64,000 bases of DNA, from positions 4,473,001 through 4,537,000 of the forward strand of contig AP017605.1 in assembly GCA_002356515.1 (NCBI GenBank), given 5' to 3'. Below, in pieces: positions 8,951 to 18,314 of this stretch. A program made the translations under genes and the position numbers. This DNA comes from Mesorhizobium loti. Lineage in GTDB: Bacteria > Pseudomonadota > Alphaproteobacteria > Rhizobiales > Rhizobiaceae. Each line of letters starts with the position of its first letter. Position 1 is the stretch's first letter. The notes beneath the pieces are model-generated. The model did no database searches. It was given only the letters and a program-made list of their open reading frames with translations, and was not told the DNA's origin.

Positions 8951-9830
8951 GGGCAACTTCCTCCCTCGGATTTTTGTTGGGCGCGGCAAGCGCAACCGAG
9001 CCACTGATGCGGGCCTCACCGCCAAGAAACAGCGCCGATCCGGCAATCAGCCCGCGCCGGCGAAAATCTTCGGCGACGGCAAGGCCATTGTCCAGCGCCC
9101 GCGCCACCTCGCCAGGCGCAAGCGTCCGGACGCCTTGCGTCACCAGCCGCGCGCCAAGGTCGCTGTCGGGCGAAAGTTCACGTGCGGGAATGCGCTTGAT
9201 GGCGGGATTGCCGGGCAGGTCCACCGCATTGGCAATCAGCGTCGCCGCCGCGTCGGCCTCGGCGCCGGTCCGCGCCAGCACGGTGACGGCGTCGGCAATG
9301 CCAAGCGAGAAGGAACGGCCACGCCAGCCGCTGGTGGCGACGCCGCGAACGCCATCTTCCGCGCGGATCGTGATCCGGTCGGCCATGCCATTGCCGGTGC
9401 CGGCGACCGCCAGGCCGATCGATCGGCCCGTGCCGATGTGGAGGGCGCTGTCGCCGCCATTGTTGACATAGGCGCGCTCGAGCTTGCGGCCGGCAAGCAA
9501 TGCGGCGAGCATTTCGTCGGCTACCGATCCCGCAACGGCCGCCATCGGTGTGATGAAACATTCCGCCAGCGGCATGACGGCCGCTTCCATGCGGCGCGCT
9601 GTCGGCCCGTCGAAGGCGCGCGGCGCCAGGAAAAATGCCGGGAGCCGCAATTCGGGAAGCTCCCGGACCAGCTCGATCAGGATCGTCTGGAACCGTGCGA
9701 TGGCTTGCTCATAGGCCAGGCGGCATTCCCGCGCCTCGCCGAAGGCCTCGACGATCAGGTCGATCGGCCCATGGTTGAGATGCAGCCGCTTGCCGTCCTG
9801 CAGCCAATGCGCTTGCGGGCCGTCCATCAT
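8943..9830 (-). CDS. UPF0280 family protein (ApbE superfamily, COG2122)
   Basis: 295 residues from ATG 9830, which overlaps the stop of the preceding gene (ATGA). Family features include VAGSVADEMLAALLAG, RAYVNNGGDSALHIG and GVATSGWRGRSFSLGIADAVTVLA. The VNNGGD element matches the ApbE-type flavin-transferase fold, in which N-x-GGD binds FAD/Mg. UPF0280 is classed in the ApbE superfamily, but its activity is, as far as I know, unassigned. The overlap with a 6-hydroxynicotinate-reductase-like gene, whose characterised relative carries covalent flavin, makes a flavinylation role an attractive inference. The protein looks cytoplasmic: I see no signal peptide, unlike classical exported ApbE. Confidence 0.87.
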   Translation of the reverse strand: MMDGPQAHWLQDGKRLHLNHGPIDLIVEAFGEARECRLAYEQAIARFQTILIELVRELPELRLPAFFLAPRAFDGPTARRMEAAVMPLAECFITPMAAVAGSVADEMLAALLAGRKLERAYVNNGGDSALHIGTGRSIGLAVAGTGNGMADRITIRAEDGVRGVATSGWRGRSFSLGIADAVTVLARTGAEADAAATLIANAVDLPGNPAIKRIPARELSPDSDLGARLVTQGVRTLAPGEVARALDNGLAVAEDFRRRGLIAGSALFLGGEARISGSVALAAPNKNPREEVAHA

Positions 9831-11371
9831 CCGGTCCCGTTGTTCGACTCGGCGCGCCGCAATTGCGCCAGCGGCGGCCAGGGATTGTCGGACGGCGCGC
9901 CGGTGCCGCGGCGCGGGTTGAGGTATTCGCCACCCTTGGCGACGATATCCTCGACACTGCGGATCTCGGCCTCGTAGCCGCCCAGCCTGACATAGTCGTC
10001 GCGGCGCAGAGTGAATTCGATCGGCGCCACCAGCGCCGGTGTCGGCACATAGCCGAAGGCGCCTTCCGGCACGCGCGTCACGTCGACCATCAGCGTGATG
10101 CCGCCGCCCGGCCAGACATAGACCGGCGCGCCGCCGACCGTCACATAGGTCTTCAGGCCCTGCACCGACCGGGTGAGATTGACCGGGTTTTCGGTGACGC
10201 CGGCGCGCAGCGAACCACCGGCACCGCCGATAAACAGCACCGTGCACAAAGCCGGCTCGCAATTGTCCTCGATCAGATTGACCGACTTCTGCAGCCGCTC
10301 CGGAAATGGCTTTTCGACCGGCTTCAATTCGTCGTCGAGTTCGTAGTAGGCGAACTGCTCGCCGGTGGTCGAAACCATCAGCAGCGACAGGCCCGGCCGC
10401 GCGCCCTTCTTGGCGTTCCATTCCCCGAGGATCGACAGCGGGTCGGAAATCGAGGTGCCGCCCCAGCCGAGGCCGGGCTCGGAGACCTTGAAATAGCGGC
10501 CCGGCGTCGAGCGGCGGCCAATGATTTTGATCCCCGTATCCTGCCAACCCAGCACCTTGCCGGCCTGATGCTCGGAGACGACGCCGGTGATATGGTCGTC
10601 GACCACCACCACCTCGTCGACCAGCCCGCGCCATTGCGTGGCGAACATGCCGATCGTGGCCGAGCCGCAGCCGACGCGCATGCGGTGTTCCTGCTTGCCG
10701 TCGATGACAGGTGGTTTGCCGGCTTCGACGATGATGGTGGCGCCGCCATCGATGGTCAGTTCCACCGGCTTGCGGTTGCACAGATTGAGCAGCGCGTCGC
10801 AGGTGGCGCGCCCTTCCGCCTTGGAGCCGCCGGTCAGATGATGCACGCCGCCCAGCGACAGCATCTGCGAACCATACTCGCCCGTGGTGACATGGCCGAT
10901 CGCCTCGCCCTGCGAGCGCACGACAGCCGTTTCGGGTCCAAGATGACGGTCGGTGTCGATCTTCACCTTGACGCCGCAATACGAAAAAATGCCTTCGGTG
11001 ACGACGGTGACGAGATCGACGCCCTCGACTTCCTGGCTGACGATGAACGGCGCCGGTTTGTAGTCCGGATAAGTGGTGCCGGCGCCTATTGCCGTGACGA
11101 AGCGGCGCCCAGTGTTGACCAGTTCGCCATCCCATGCCTCCCCTTCAGCAACGAAAGGCACGATTGCCGCGCCGGTTTCTGCCGCATGGTCGAGAATGGT
11201 CAGCGGATCCATGCGCACGATCCGGCCGCCGGAATTGCCATAGCGGTCGCAGGCGCCGGTGCGGCCATCGGCGATGTAGCACATGACCGGGCAGGCATCG
11301 CAGCGGATCTTCTCCGCCACCTGCTTCTCGCCGGGATCATGGGTCTCGAAACGCTCGGCAAGCTCGCTCAT
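9827..11371 (-). CDS. 6-hydroxynicotinate reductase-like protein
   Basis: 514 residues. The N-terminus has Cys24, Cys27, Cys31 and Cys41 in RCDACPVMCYIADGRTGAC, a likely Fe-S cluster site. Further cysteines lie at 132, 191 and 198. By memory of the sequence and context it belongs with 6-hydroxynicotinate reductase (Hnr) of Eubacterium barkeri, which reduces 6-hydroxynicotinate to 1,4,5,6-tetrahydro-6-oxonicotinate and carries Fe-S clusters and covalent flavin. Here it is coupled by 4-base overlaps to a molybdenum hydroxylase upstream and UPF0280 downstream, as expected for a hydroxylate-then-reduce route. The element IDGGATI (207-213) loosely resembles an ApbE flavinylation site around Thr212. 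The real substrate in this organism is not proven. Confidence 0.75.
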   Translation of the reverse strand: MSELAERFETHDPGEKQVAEKIRCDACPVMCYIADGRTGACDRYGNSGGRIVRMDPLTILDHAAETGAAIVPFVAEGEAWDGELVNTGRRFVTAIGAGTTYPDYKPAPFIVSQEVEGVDLVTVVTEGIFSYCGVKVKIDTDRHLGPETAVVRSQGEAIGHVTTGEYGSQMLSLGGVHHLTGGSKAEGRATCDALLNLCNRKPVELTIDGGATIIVEAGKPPVIDGKQEHRMRVGCGSATIGMFATQWRGLVDEVVVVDDHITGVVSEHQAGKVLGWQDTGIKIIGRRSTPGRYFKVSEPGLGWGGTSISDPLSILGEWNAKKGARPGLSLLMVSTTGEQFAYYELDDELKPVEKPFPERLQKSVNLIEDNCEPALCTVLFIGGAGGSLRAGVTENPVNLTRSVQGLKTYVTVGGAPVYVWPGGGITLMVDVTRVPEGAFGYVPTPALVAPIEFTLRRDDYVRLGGYEAEIRSVEDIVAKGGEYLNPRRGTGAPSDNPWPPLAQLRRAESNNGTG

Positions 11372-14223
11372 ACGCGTGCCTCCTTTTCACGGATGCCATC
11401 TTTTTCAAGGATGCCAGCGCGGATACGCGTCGGCGTCGCCGGAACCTTGGTGATGAGCACGCCGGTGGCGTGGCGGATGGCGTTGAGGATCGCCGGCGCC
11501 GTCGGGATCAGCACATGCTCGCCCAGCCCCTTGGCGCCGAACGGCCCCTCGGGATCGGGAACCTCGACCAGAATGGTCTCGATCGGCGGCACGTCGCCTA
11601 TGGTCGGGATGAGATAATCGTGCAAATTCTCGGTGCGGCCGGGAATGTACTCTTCCATCAGCGCCATGCCGATGCCCTGGGCGATGCCGCCCTCGATCTG
11701 GCCCTCGACCAGCAGCGGGTTGATCGCCTTGCCGACATCATGCGCGGCGGTAATTTTCAGCAGCCTCACCGTCCCGAGCTTGAGATCGACCTCGAGTTCG
11801 GCGATCTGCGCGCCGTAGCCATAGAGGGCATAGGGCTTGCCCTGGCCCTTGGCATCGAGCGGCAGCGTCGGTGGGTCATAGGTCTCTTCGGCGCGGAAGA
11901 CAAAACCATCGGCGTCCACATCGAGCGTAGCGAGATCGATGCGGCGGGTGGCCTCGCCCTCGCGGATGACAATCGCCGCGCCGTCCAGTTGCAGAGACGC
12001 CTTTTCGGAGACATTGGCAAAACGCAGGATCTTGTCGCGCAAGGCGCGGCCGGCTTTTTCGGCCGCCTTGCCGGTCACAAAAGTCTGGCGCGATGCGGAG
12101 GTCTTGCCGGCATCGGGGCTGATCGCCGTGTCGGCGCTCTTCAACCGGAATCTTTCCAGCGGCAGGCCAAGCGCGTCGGCGCAGATCTGCGTGATGACGG
12201 TGTTGGAGCCCTGGCCGATATCGACGGCGCCCTGGTGCAGGATGACGTCACCCGATGGCGAGATGCCGACGCGGATGGTCGACGGGTTCGGCAGCGAAGT
12301 GTTGCCGCAGCCATACCAGCAGGACGCCACGCCAACGCCACGCTTTTTGTCCACATGAGCACTGTTGAAAGCATCCACGTCAGCCGTCGCACGCGCCCAA
12401 TGCGGCCGCAACGCCTCGAGGCATTCGGCAATACCGACGCCGGACTCCAGTCTCTGCCCGGTAACCGTTTCGGAGCCGTTCCGAAGGCAGTTTCTCAGGC
12501 GAAAATCGAGCCGGTCGATGCCGAGTTTGCCGGCCAGCTCATCATAGAGCGTCTCCTGCATGATCGTCGCTTGCGGCACGCCGAAGCCACGGAAGGCACC
12601 GGAGATCGGCCCATGCGTGTGGATGGCGCGGCCCTCGGCGCGGTAGTTCGGTGTCGCATAAGGGCCGGAGGCATGCACCGGCACGCGGTTGGCCACCGTC
12701 GGCCCCCAGCTAGCATAGGCGCCGGTGTTGAAATCGCCGGCAAAGATCATGCCGGTGACATGGCCTTCGGCATCCGCGCCGATGGTCGCCTTCATCTCGG
12801 CCGGATGGCGCTTGGTGGTCGACATCATCGATTCGTTGCGGGTGTAGGTGAGCGCCGCCGCCCGGCCGGTCTTGAGCGCCACAAGGCCTATCAGCGGCTG
12901 CAGCGAAACATCGAGCTTCGAGCCGAAACCACCGCCGGTCGCCGTCGGCACGATGCGCACCTTGTCGACGGGCAGGCCGAGCACTTTCGCGGTGTCGTCG
13001 CGGTCCATATAGGGCGCCTGGGTGCAGGCGACGACGACCAGCGTGTCGCCGTCCAGATAGGCATGGCCGGCTTCCGGCTCGATATAGGCGTGCTCGACAT
13101 AGGACGTGTCGATCGCGCCGGTCACGGTCACGGCCGCATTGGCAAGCGCCGCCTCGGGATCGCCGCGCTCGACGAAGCCCTTGGTCAATAAATTGGCTGG
13201 GCGGTTGCCGTGGATCAGGGCAGCGCCGCTGGCCTGCGCGTCGGCGGGTTGGAGAAAGTGCGGCAGTTCGGTCCAGCGGATCGGGAAATCCGACAAATCG
13301 AGATCGAGGATTGCCTCGCGCTCGCCGGCAACGAGCGCCACCGCCTCGCCGCGAAGCCGCGCAAATCCCTCGGCCAGCGCCGGCTGGTCGGCGAATGGGC
13401 CGATCACGCCAAAACAGTTTTTGCCCGGAATGTCGGCCGCCGTGAAGACACCAACGACGCCGGGATGCGCTTTGGCCCAGCCGTCGAGATCGCCGAAGGC
13501 GAAGCTGGCGTGATAATGCGGCGAACGGACCACCAGCACGGCAAGCGCATCGGCCGGGAAGGAATCGCTGCCGAATTTCTCAGCCCCGGTCACCTTTGGC
13601 AGGCCGTCGAGCCTGACGGGCGACGCGCCAACGGCGTGGCCGGACTGGGGCAGGCAGAAATCGAGGCTTGCTGCCTGCTGAGAAGCCTCCATCACCGCCG
13701 CGATGATCTTCCGGTAGCCGGTACAGCGACACAAAATACCGCCCAGCGCATCCTGCACCTCGGTCTCGGTCGGTCGGGGTTTGGCATCCAGCAGCGCCGT
13801 TGCCGCGACCAGCAGCGCCGGCGTGCAGATGCCGCATTGCGCCGCGCCATGGGCGAGAAAGGAGGCTTGCAGCGCCGAAAGCCGGCCGTTGGCCAGCCCC
13901 TCCACTGTCGTCACCGATGCGCCGGCGGCGGAAGCCGCCGACATCAGGCAGGCGCAGACCGGATCGCCGTCGACCAGCACCGTACAGGCGCCGCAATCAC
14001 CGGCGTCGCAGCCAACCTTGGTGCCGGTGAGCAGCAACTCGTCACGCAGCACCTGGGACAGCCGGCGCAGCGGCGGCACGTTGACCGAGACGGCGGCGCC
14101 ATTGACCGCGAAGGCAATGTCTGTTCGTTCAAAGCCGAGGCCAGGCGGGACCCTACCCAGATCGAGCAGAGCTTCATCCACTTCAGGCAGAAGCTGGTTC
14201 ATGTCAGGCTGAGCTTGTCTCAT
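11368..14223 (-). CDS. Xanthine dehydrogenase family molybdopterin hydroxylase, fused [2Fe-2S] and Mo subunits
   Basis: 951 residues with two parts. Residues 35-185 are the iron-sulfur subunit: Cys72, Cys77, Cys80 and Cys90 or Cys92 in GCDAGDCGACTVLVDGDPVC (plant-ferredoxin cluster), then Cys130/Cys133 and Cys165/Cys167 in CGICTPALL and LCRCTGY (second cluster). From about 200 onward is the molybdopterin subunit: SPVRLDGLPKVTGAEKFGSD hammerhead entry, GGGFGSKLD, GAFRGFGVPQ, and the C-terminal GAKGLGEHV motif with the catalytic Glu. The enzyme should hydroxylate an aromatic N-heterocycle or aldehyde with water as oxygen source. The FAD subunit is the overlapping upstream gene. FeS-Mo fusion in that order is unusual compared with separate small subunits but not unique. 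Confidence 0.92.
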   Translation of the reverse strand: MRQAQPDMNQLLPEVDEALLDLGRVPPGLGFERTDIAFAVNGAAVSVNVPPLRRLSQVLRDELLLTGTKVGCDAGDCGACTVLVDGDPVCACLMSAASAAGASVTTVEGLANGRLSALQASFLAHGAAQCGICTPALLVAATALLDAKPRPTETEVQDALGGILCRCTGYRKIIAAVMEASQQAASLDFCLPQSGHAVGASPVRLDGLPKVTGAEKFGSDSFPADALAVLVVRSPHYHASFAFGDLDGWAKAHPGVVGVFTAADIPGKNCFGVIGPFADQPALAEGFARLRGEAVALVAGEREAILDLDLSDFPIRWTELPHFLQPADAQASGAALIHGNRPANLLTKGFVERGDPEAALANAAVTVTGAIDTSYVEHAYIEPEAGHAYLDGDTLVVVACTQAPYMDRDDTAKVLGLPVDKVRIVPTATGGGFGSKLDVSLQPLIGLVALKTGRAAALTYTRNESMMSTTKRHPAEMKATIGADAEGHVTGMIFAGDFNTGAYASWGPTVANRVPVHASGPYATPNYRAEGRAIHTHGPISGAFRGFGVPQATIMQETLYDELAGKLGIDRLDFRLRNCLRNGSETVTGQRLESGVGIAECLEALRPHWARATADVDAFNSAHVDKKRGVGVASCWYGCGNTSLPNPSTIRVGISPSGDVILHQGAVDIGQGSNTVITQICADALGLPLERFRLKSADTAISPDAGKTSASRQTFVTGKAAEKAGRALRDKILRFANVSEKASLQLDGAAIVIREGEATRRIDLATLDVDADGFVFRAEETYDPPTLPLDAKGQGKPYALYGYGAQIAELEVDLKLGTVRLLKITAAHDVGKAINPLLVEGQIEGGIAQGIGMALMEEYIPGRTENLHDYLIPTIGDVPPIETILVEVPDPEGPFGAKGLGEHVLIPTAPAILNAIRHATGVLITKVPATPTRIRAGILEKDGIREKEARV

Positions 14224-15083
14224 GCCGCCGCCACCATATGATCGTTTGTCGGTCCGGCCGCCGTCAGCACGGCCCGCGCGACGATCTCGCGCACGGCATC
14301 CAGCCGATACTCAGCGCTGCCACGCACATCGGCGATCGGCGAGAGTTCCGTCATTGGCGCGGACTGGATCGCATCGGCGAACCCATGATCGGCCGGCAAC
14401 CCGCGTATCGCGGCCTCGACGCCGGCAAGCCGCTTGGCGACAGCCGAACATGATCCCACGGCAATCGCCGCTTCAATGACAGTGCCGTTCTCTACGATCA
14501 GACGCGCCGCCACCATGGCAATGGAAATGACGAGGTAGCGCCGTGCGCCGAGCTTGACGAAAGCCGACGCGCCGGCGGCGGCCGGCTTCGGTACGCGGAT
14601 GGCCGTGACCATTTCGCCAGGGTGCATGGCCGTGCGGCGGTTGCCGAGAATGAAATCCGGCAAAGGCAGGTGGCGCGTCGTCGTTGCCGAACGCAGCTCG
14701 ACCTCGGCGTCAAGCACGAGCAGGCCAGGCACGCCATCGGCGGCCGGCGAGGCGTTGCAGAGATTGCCGGCGACGGAAGCGACGTTCTGGATTTGCGGTG
14801 AACCGACCTCGCGCGCGGCCTGTTTCAGCGCGTCGAAGGCTGGCGGCAAGGGATGGCGGATGATGTCTGTCCACGTCGTGCGCGCGCCGATGACAAAGTG
14901 GTCATCCGTCTCGGCGATGCCGCGCAGCACTGCCAGGCCGTTGATGTCGAGGACATTGTCGCGGAACGGCTTCGCGCCTTGCGCCGGATAGAAATCCGTA
15001 CCGCCGGCAAGAACGCGCCACGCGCCCTCGCCAAGCAGCGCGAGCGCCTCGTCGACCGTGGTGGGTTTCGCGTAACGGATCAC
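14220..15083 (-). CDS. Xanthine dehydrogenase family FAD-binding subunit (subunit M)
   Basis: 287 residues of the molybdopterin-dehydrogenase FAD-binding type: MIRYAKPTTVDEALALL start, LAGGTDFYPAQG flavin loop near 26-37, and QNVASVAGNLCNASPAADGVP near 97-117, which is the second FAD-contact motif. The C-terminal CO-dehydrogenase-flavoprotein-like domain ends at AEYRLDAVREIVARAVL. It passes electrons between the Fe-S clusters of the next gene and an external acceptor. It is the first gene of the minus-strand operon and overlaps the hydroxylase gene by 4 bases. The 295-base gap to divergent pncA holds its promoter. Confidence 0.92.
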   Translation of the reverse strand: MIRYAKPTTVDEALALLGEGAWRVLAGGTDFYPAQGAKPFRDNVLDINGLAVLRGIAETDDHFVIGARTTWTDIIRHPLPPAFDALKQAAREVGSPQIQNVASVAGNLCNASPAADGVPGLLVLDAEVELRSATTTRHLPLPDFILGNRRTAMHPGEMVTAIRVPKPAAAGASAFVKLGARRYLVISIAMVAARLIVENGTVIEAAIAVGSCSAVAKRLAGVEAAIRGLPADHGFADAIQSAPMTELSPIADVRGSAEYRLDAVREIVARAVLTAAGPTNDHMVAAA

Positions 15084-15378
15084 GCTTTGCCTTCCCAGAG
15101 ATGGGGCCTTCCCCGAAATGGCCCTCCCGGGGCGTTTACCCCGGCATGATCTTGCCGGTCTGCAACCGGAAATTCATTCGTATGCAAATGATATCAAGCC
15201 GGGTGAAATTGTCAAAGCCAGAGTTTGGGCTGTCGTGCTTGCCGAGGGGCAGGCAACAAGATTGTTACGCCATCGGAGGTTGACGCGGCCGGCCATCTGG
15301 TCAAGTTTCTGCCTCCGGTCGCGTCAGCGGCATCTTTCTACTGGAGCCTGAGCCCAACGCAGAGAAGAAGGAGGCCCA
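15084..15378. other. Divergent promoter region, hydroxylase operon versus pncA
   Basis: No gene is visible in these 295 bases. The GC content drops around 15165-15215, as expected for promoters serving both strands, and an imperfect 18-base palindrome sits there (listed separately). A GGAG motif precedes the pncA start. I could not place -35/-10 elements with confidence. Confidence 0.5.
15174..15191. promoter_or_regulatory. Candidate MarR operator, imperfect palindrome
   Basis: The 18-base sequence TCATTCGTATGCAAATGA has perfect TCATT/AATGA outer arms and matches its own reverse complement at 14 of 18 positions. Size and symmetry fit a MarR dimer site. It lies 83 bases ahead of the first hydroxylase gene and 188 bases ahead of pncA, in the most AT-rich part of the gap. 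Assignment to the MarR encoded at 7914-8369 is inference. Confidence 0.45.
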
Positions 15379-15993
15379 ATGGCCGACGAAGCGCTTGTTG
15401 TCATCGACCTGCAGAACGATTTTTGCCCGGGCGGCGCGTTGGCCGTGACCGGCGGCGACGAGATCGTGCCGCTGGTCAACGATATGATCCGGCACGCCGA
15501 CTATGTCGTGCTGACGCAGGACTGGCACCCTGCCGGCCATTCCAGCTTCGCCTCCAGCCATCCGGGCGCGCAGCCTTTCACCATGATCGAAATGCCCTAT
15601 GGCCAGCAGACTTTATGGCCGGACCATTGCATCCAGGGCAGCCTCGGCTCGGATTTTCATTCCGGCCTTGCCTGGACCAAGGCCGAACTCGTCATCCGCA
15701 AGGGGTTTCGCCCCGCAATAGACAGCTATTCGGCCTTCTTCGAGAACGACCACACGACGCCGACCGGCCTCGGGGGCTACCTCAGGGAGCGCGGCATCGA
15801 CACCATCACCCTGGTCGGCCTGGCGACCGATTTCTGCGTCGGCTTTTCGGCGCTGGATGCCGTCAGCCAGGGTTTCAAAACCACCGTCCGGCTCGATGCC
15901 TGCCGTGGCATCGACCTCAACGGCTCGCTTGATGCCATGCTGCGGCGCATGCGCGACGCCGGCGTGACGCTTGAAGACCATCTGTCGGACTGA
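15379..15993 (+). CDS. pncA: Nicotinamidase (pyrazinamidase)
   Basis: 204 residues. The isochorismatase-like hydrolase triad is present: Asp10 in VIDLQNDF, Lys108 in VIRKGF, Cys153 in GLATDFCVGFSALDA. Metal ligands are Asp48, His50 in TQDWHP and the nearby His54 of GHSSF. PncA hydrolyses nicotinamide to nicotinate and ammonia for NAD salvage. Its divergence from a nicotinate-type hydroxylase/reductase operon and the presence of pncB 8 kb away suggest nicotinate is a node here, feeding either NAD salvage or catabolism. A GGAGG-like site lies 8-13 bases before the ATG. Confidence 0.96.
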   Translation: MADEALVVIDLQNDFCPGGALAVTGGDEIVPLVNDMIRHADYVVLTQDWHPAGHSSFASSHPGAQPFTMIEMPYGQQTLWPDHCIQGSLGSDFHSGLAWTKAELVIRKGFRPAIDSYSAFFENDHTTPTGLGGYLRERGIDTITLVGLATDFCVGFSALDAVSQGFKTTVRLDACRGIDLNGSLDAMLRRMRDAGVTLEDHLSD

Positions 15994-16042
15994 ACCGACG
16001 GTGGGGCATCAGGGGGGCTTTTCGCGGATCAGCGCAGGCATC

Positions 16043-17452
16043 ATGGCGGCTGTGGCGATCGCCTTCGCCATGCTGTTTCCGGGGGCAGCCTTCGCGGCTG
16101 ATGAACACGCCCTGCCCGGCGCCTCGATGCCGCTGTGGTGGGCTCTGCCCTTCGCCGGCTTGCTGTTGTCGATCGCCACCGGCCCGCTGCTGTTTCCCCA
16201 TGTCTGGGAGCATCATTACGGCAAGATCGCAGCCCTTTGGGCCGCGTTTGTGGTCGTGCCGCTGGCGATCGCCTTTGGCATCCCTTCGGCGACCGAGGCG
16301 GTGCTGCACGCGCTGCTCACCGAATACATGTCCTTCATCATCCTGCTGTTCGCGCTGTTCACCATTTCAGGCGGCATCCTGGTCGCCGGCAACATCCACG
16401 GCACGCCGCTGGTCAATGCCGGGCTGCTGCTGGTCGGCGCGTTGCTCGCCTCGGTCATCGGCACGACGGGCGCCTCGATGATCCTGATCCGGCCGATCAT
16501 CCGCGCCAATGACAACAGGCCGTTCAACGCCCATGTCGTCGTCTTCTTCATCTTCCTGGTGTCCAACATTGGCGGCTCGCTGACGCCGCTCGGCGACCCG
16601 CCGCTGTTCGTCGGCTTCCTGCGCGGCGTCGATTTCTTCTGGACGACCGCAAACCTCTACCGGGAGACGCTGTTCGTCGGCGGTGTGGTGCTGGCGGTAT
16701 TCCTGGCGATCGACATCATCCTGCACCGGCGCGAGGCCGGAGGGCCGAAGATCAAGGACCCGACGCCGGATTCGAAGGTTCGCATCCGCGGCCTGCCCAA
16801 CGTTCCGCTGCTGGCCGGCGTCATCGCCGCCATCCTGCTGTCGGCGACGTGGAAACCTGACGTCACCTTCTCCATTCAAGGCGTGACGCTGGAACTGCAG
16901 AACCTGGTGCGCGACGCCATCATCCTGGTGCTCGCCTTCGTGTCGTTGGAGGTTTCGCGCCGGGAATACCGCGCGGCGAACGGCTTCAACTGGGGTCCGA
17001 TCACCGAAGTGGCAAAATTGTTTGCCGGCATCTTCATCTGCATCGTACCGGTCACCGCGATCCTGAGGGCCGGCCACGAGGGCGCGCTGGCGCCGCTGGT
17101 CGCGCTCGTCACCTCGGCACAAGGCACGCCCAACGATCTCGCCTATTTCTGGCTGACCGGTGCACTGTCGTCCTTCCTCGACAACGCGCCGACCTATCTG
17201 GTGTTCTTCGAGCTTGCCGGCGGCGACCCACGCCACCTGATAACCGAATTCGCCTCAACATTGGCGGCGATCTCGGCCGGCGCCGTGTTCATGGGCGCCA
17301 ACACCTATATCGGCAATGCGCCCAACTTCATGGTCTATGCCATCGCCCGGCAGCGTGGCGTCGAGATGCCCGGTTTCTTCGGCTATATGGCGTGGTCGGG
17401 AGCGGTGCTGATCCCGACCTTCTTGGCGGCGGGCTTTCTTTTCTTTAGCTGA
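16043..17452 (+). CDS. Sodium:proton antiporter-like membrane protein (CitMHS/NhaD type)
   Basis: About 469 residues from ATG 16043, which gives a signal-peptide-like N-terminus (MAAVAIAFAMLFPGAAFA). In-frame TTG 15971 overlaps pncA and GTG 16001 lies 8 bases after its stop; both are alternatives. Around 11-12 hydrophobic segments follow. Typical ion-transporter superfamily elements include GGILVAGNIHGTP, SVIGTTGASMILIRPII, VSNIGGSLTPLGDPPLF (about residue 180) and GALSSFLDNAPTYLVFF with GAVFMGANTYIGNAPNFMV near the C-terminus. These resemble the two inverted re-entrant repeats of NhaD/ArsB/CitM transporters. Na+/H+ exchange is the usual annotation; carboxylate transport is possible given the nearby pathway. 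Confidence 0.82.
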   Translation: MAAVAIAFAMLFPGAAFAADEHALPGASMPLWWALPFAGLLLSIATGPLLFPHVWEHHYGKIAALWAAFVVVPLAIAFGIPSATEAVLHALLTEYMSFIILLFALFTISGGILVAGNIHGTPLVNAGLLLVGALLASVIGTTGASMILIRPIIRANDNRPFNAHVVVFFIFLVSNIGGSLTPLGDPPLFVGFLRGVDFFWTTANLYRETLFVGGVVLAVFLAIDIILHRREAGGPKIKDPTPDSKVRIRGLPNVPLLAGVIAAILLSATWKPDVTFSIQGVTLELQNLVRDAIILVLAFVSLEVSRREYRAANGFNWGPITEVAKLFAGIFICIVPVTAILRAGHEGALAPLVALVTSAQGTPNDLAYFWLTGALSSFLDNAPTYLVFFELAGGDPRHLITEFASTLAAISAGAVFMGANTYIGNAPNFMVYAIARQRGVEMPGFFGYMAWSGAVLIPTFLAAGFLFFS

Positions 17453-17469
17453 GGCGGCGCGGAGCCTTA

Positions 17470-17569
17470 CCTCCCCCTTGTGGGGAGGTCGGACCGCAGG
17501 TCCGGGTGGGGGTCTGGCGCCGCACCCCCACCCGGCTGCTTTGCAGCCACCCTCCCCACAAGGGGGAGG
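17470..17569. repeat. Large intergenic palindrome (type A), probable bidirectional terminator
   Basis: Outer arms 17470-17488 and 17551-17569 are perfectly complementary over 19 bases (left arm CCTCCCCCTTGTGGGGAGG). Inner arms GGGTGGGGGT and ACCCCCACCC flank the centre. It fills the gap between convergent genes and could terminate both transcripts. Its C-rich style resembles the two type B elements at 20901 and 24001 but the sequence is different. Confidence 0.8.
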
Positions 17570-17576
17570 GTAATCC

Positions 17577-18310
<734 letters not shown>

Positions 18311-18314
<4 letters not shown>

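Noticed and set aside
9863..13191. Long plus-strand frames over the reductase and molybdenum hydroxylase genes
   Set aside because: They mirror conserved coding sequence on the minus strand and show the low-complexity composition of antisense frames.
17470..17569. CRISPR or insertion-sequence interpretation of the G/C-rich repeats
   Set aside because: No regularly spaced direct repeats and spacers, and no transposase frame; the structure is a single palindrome.
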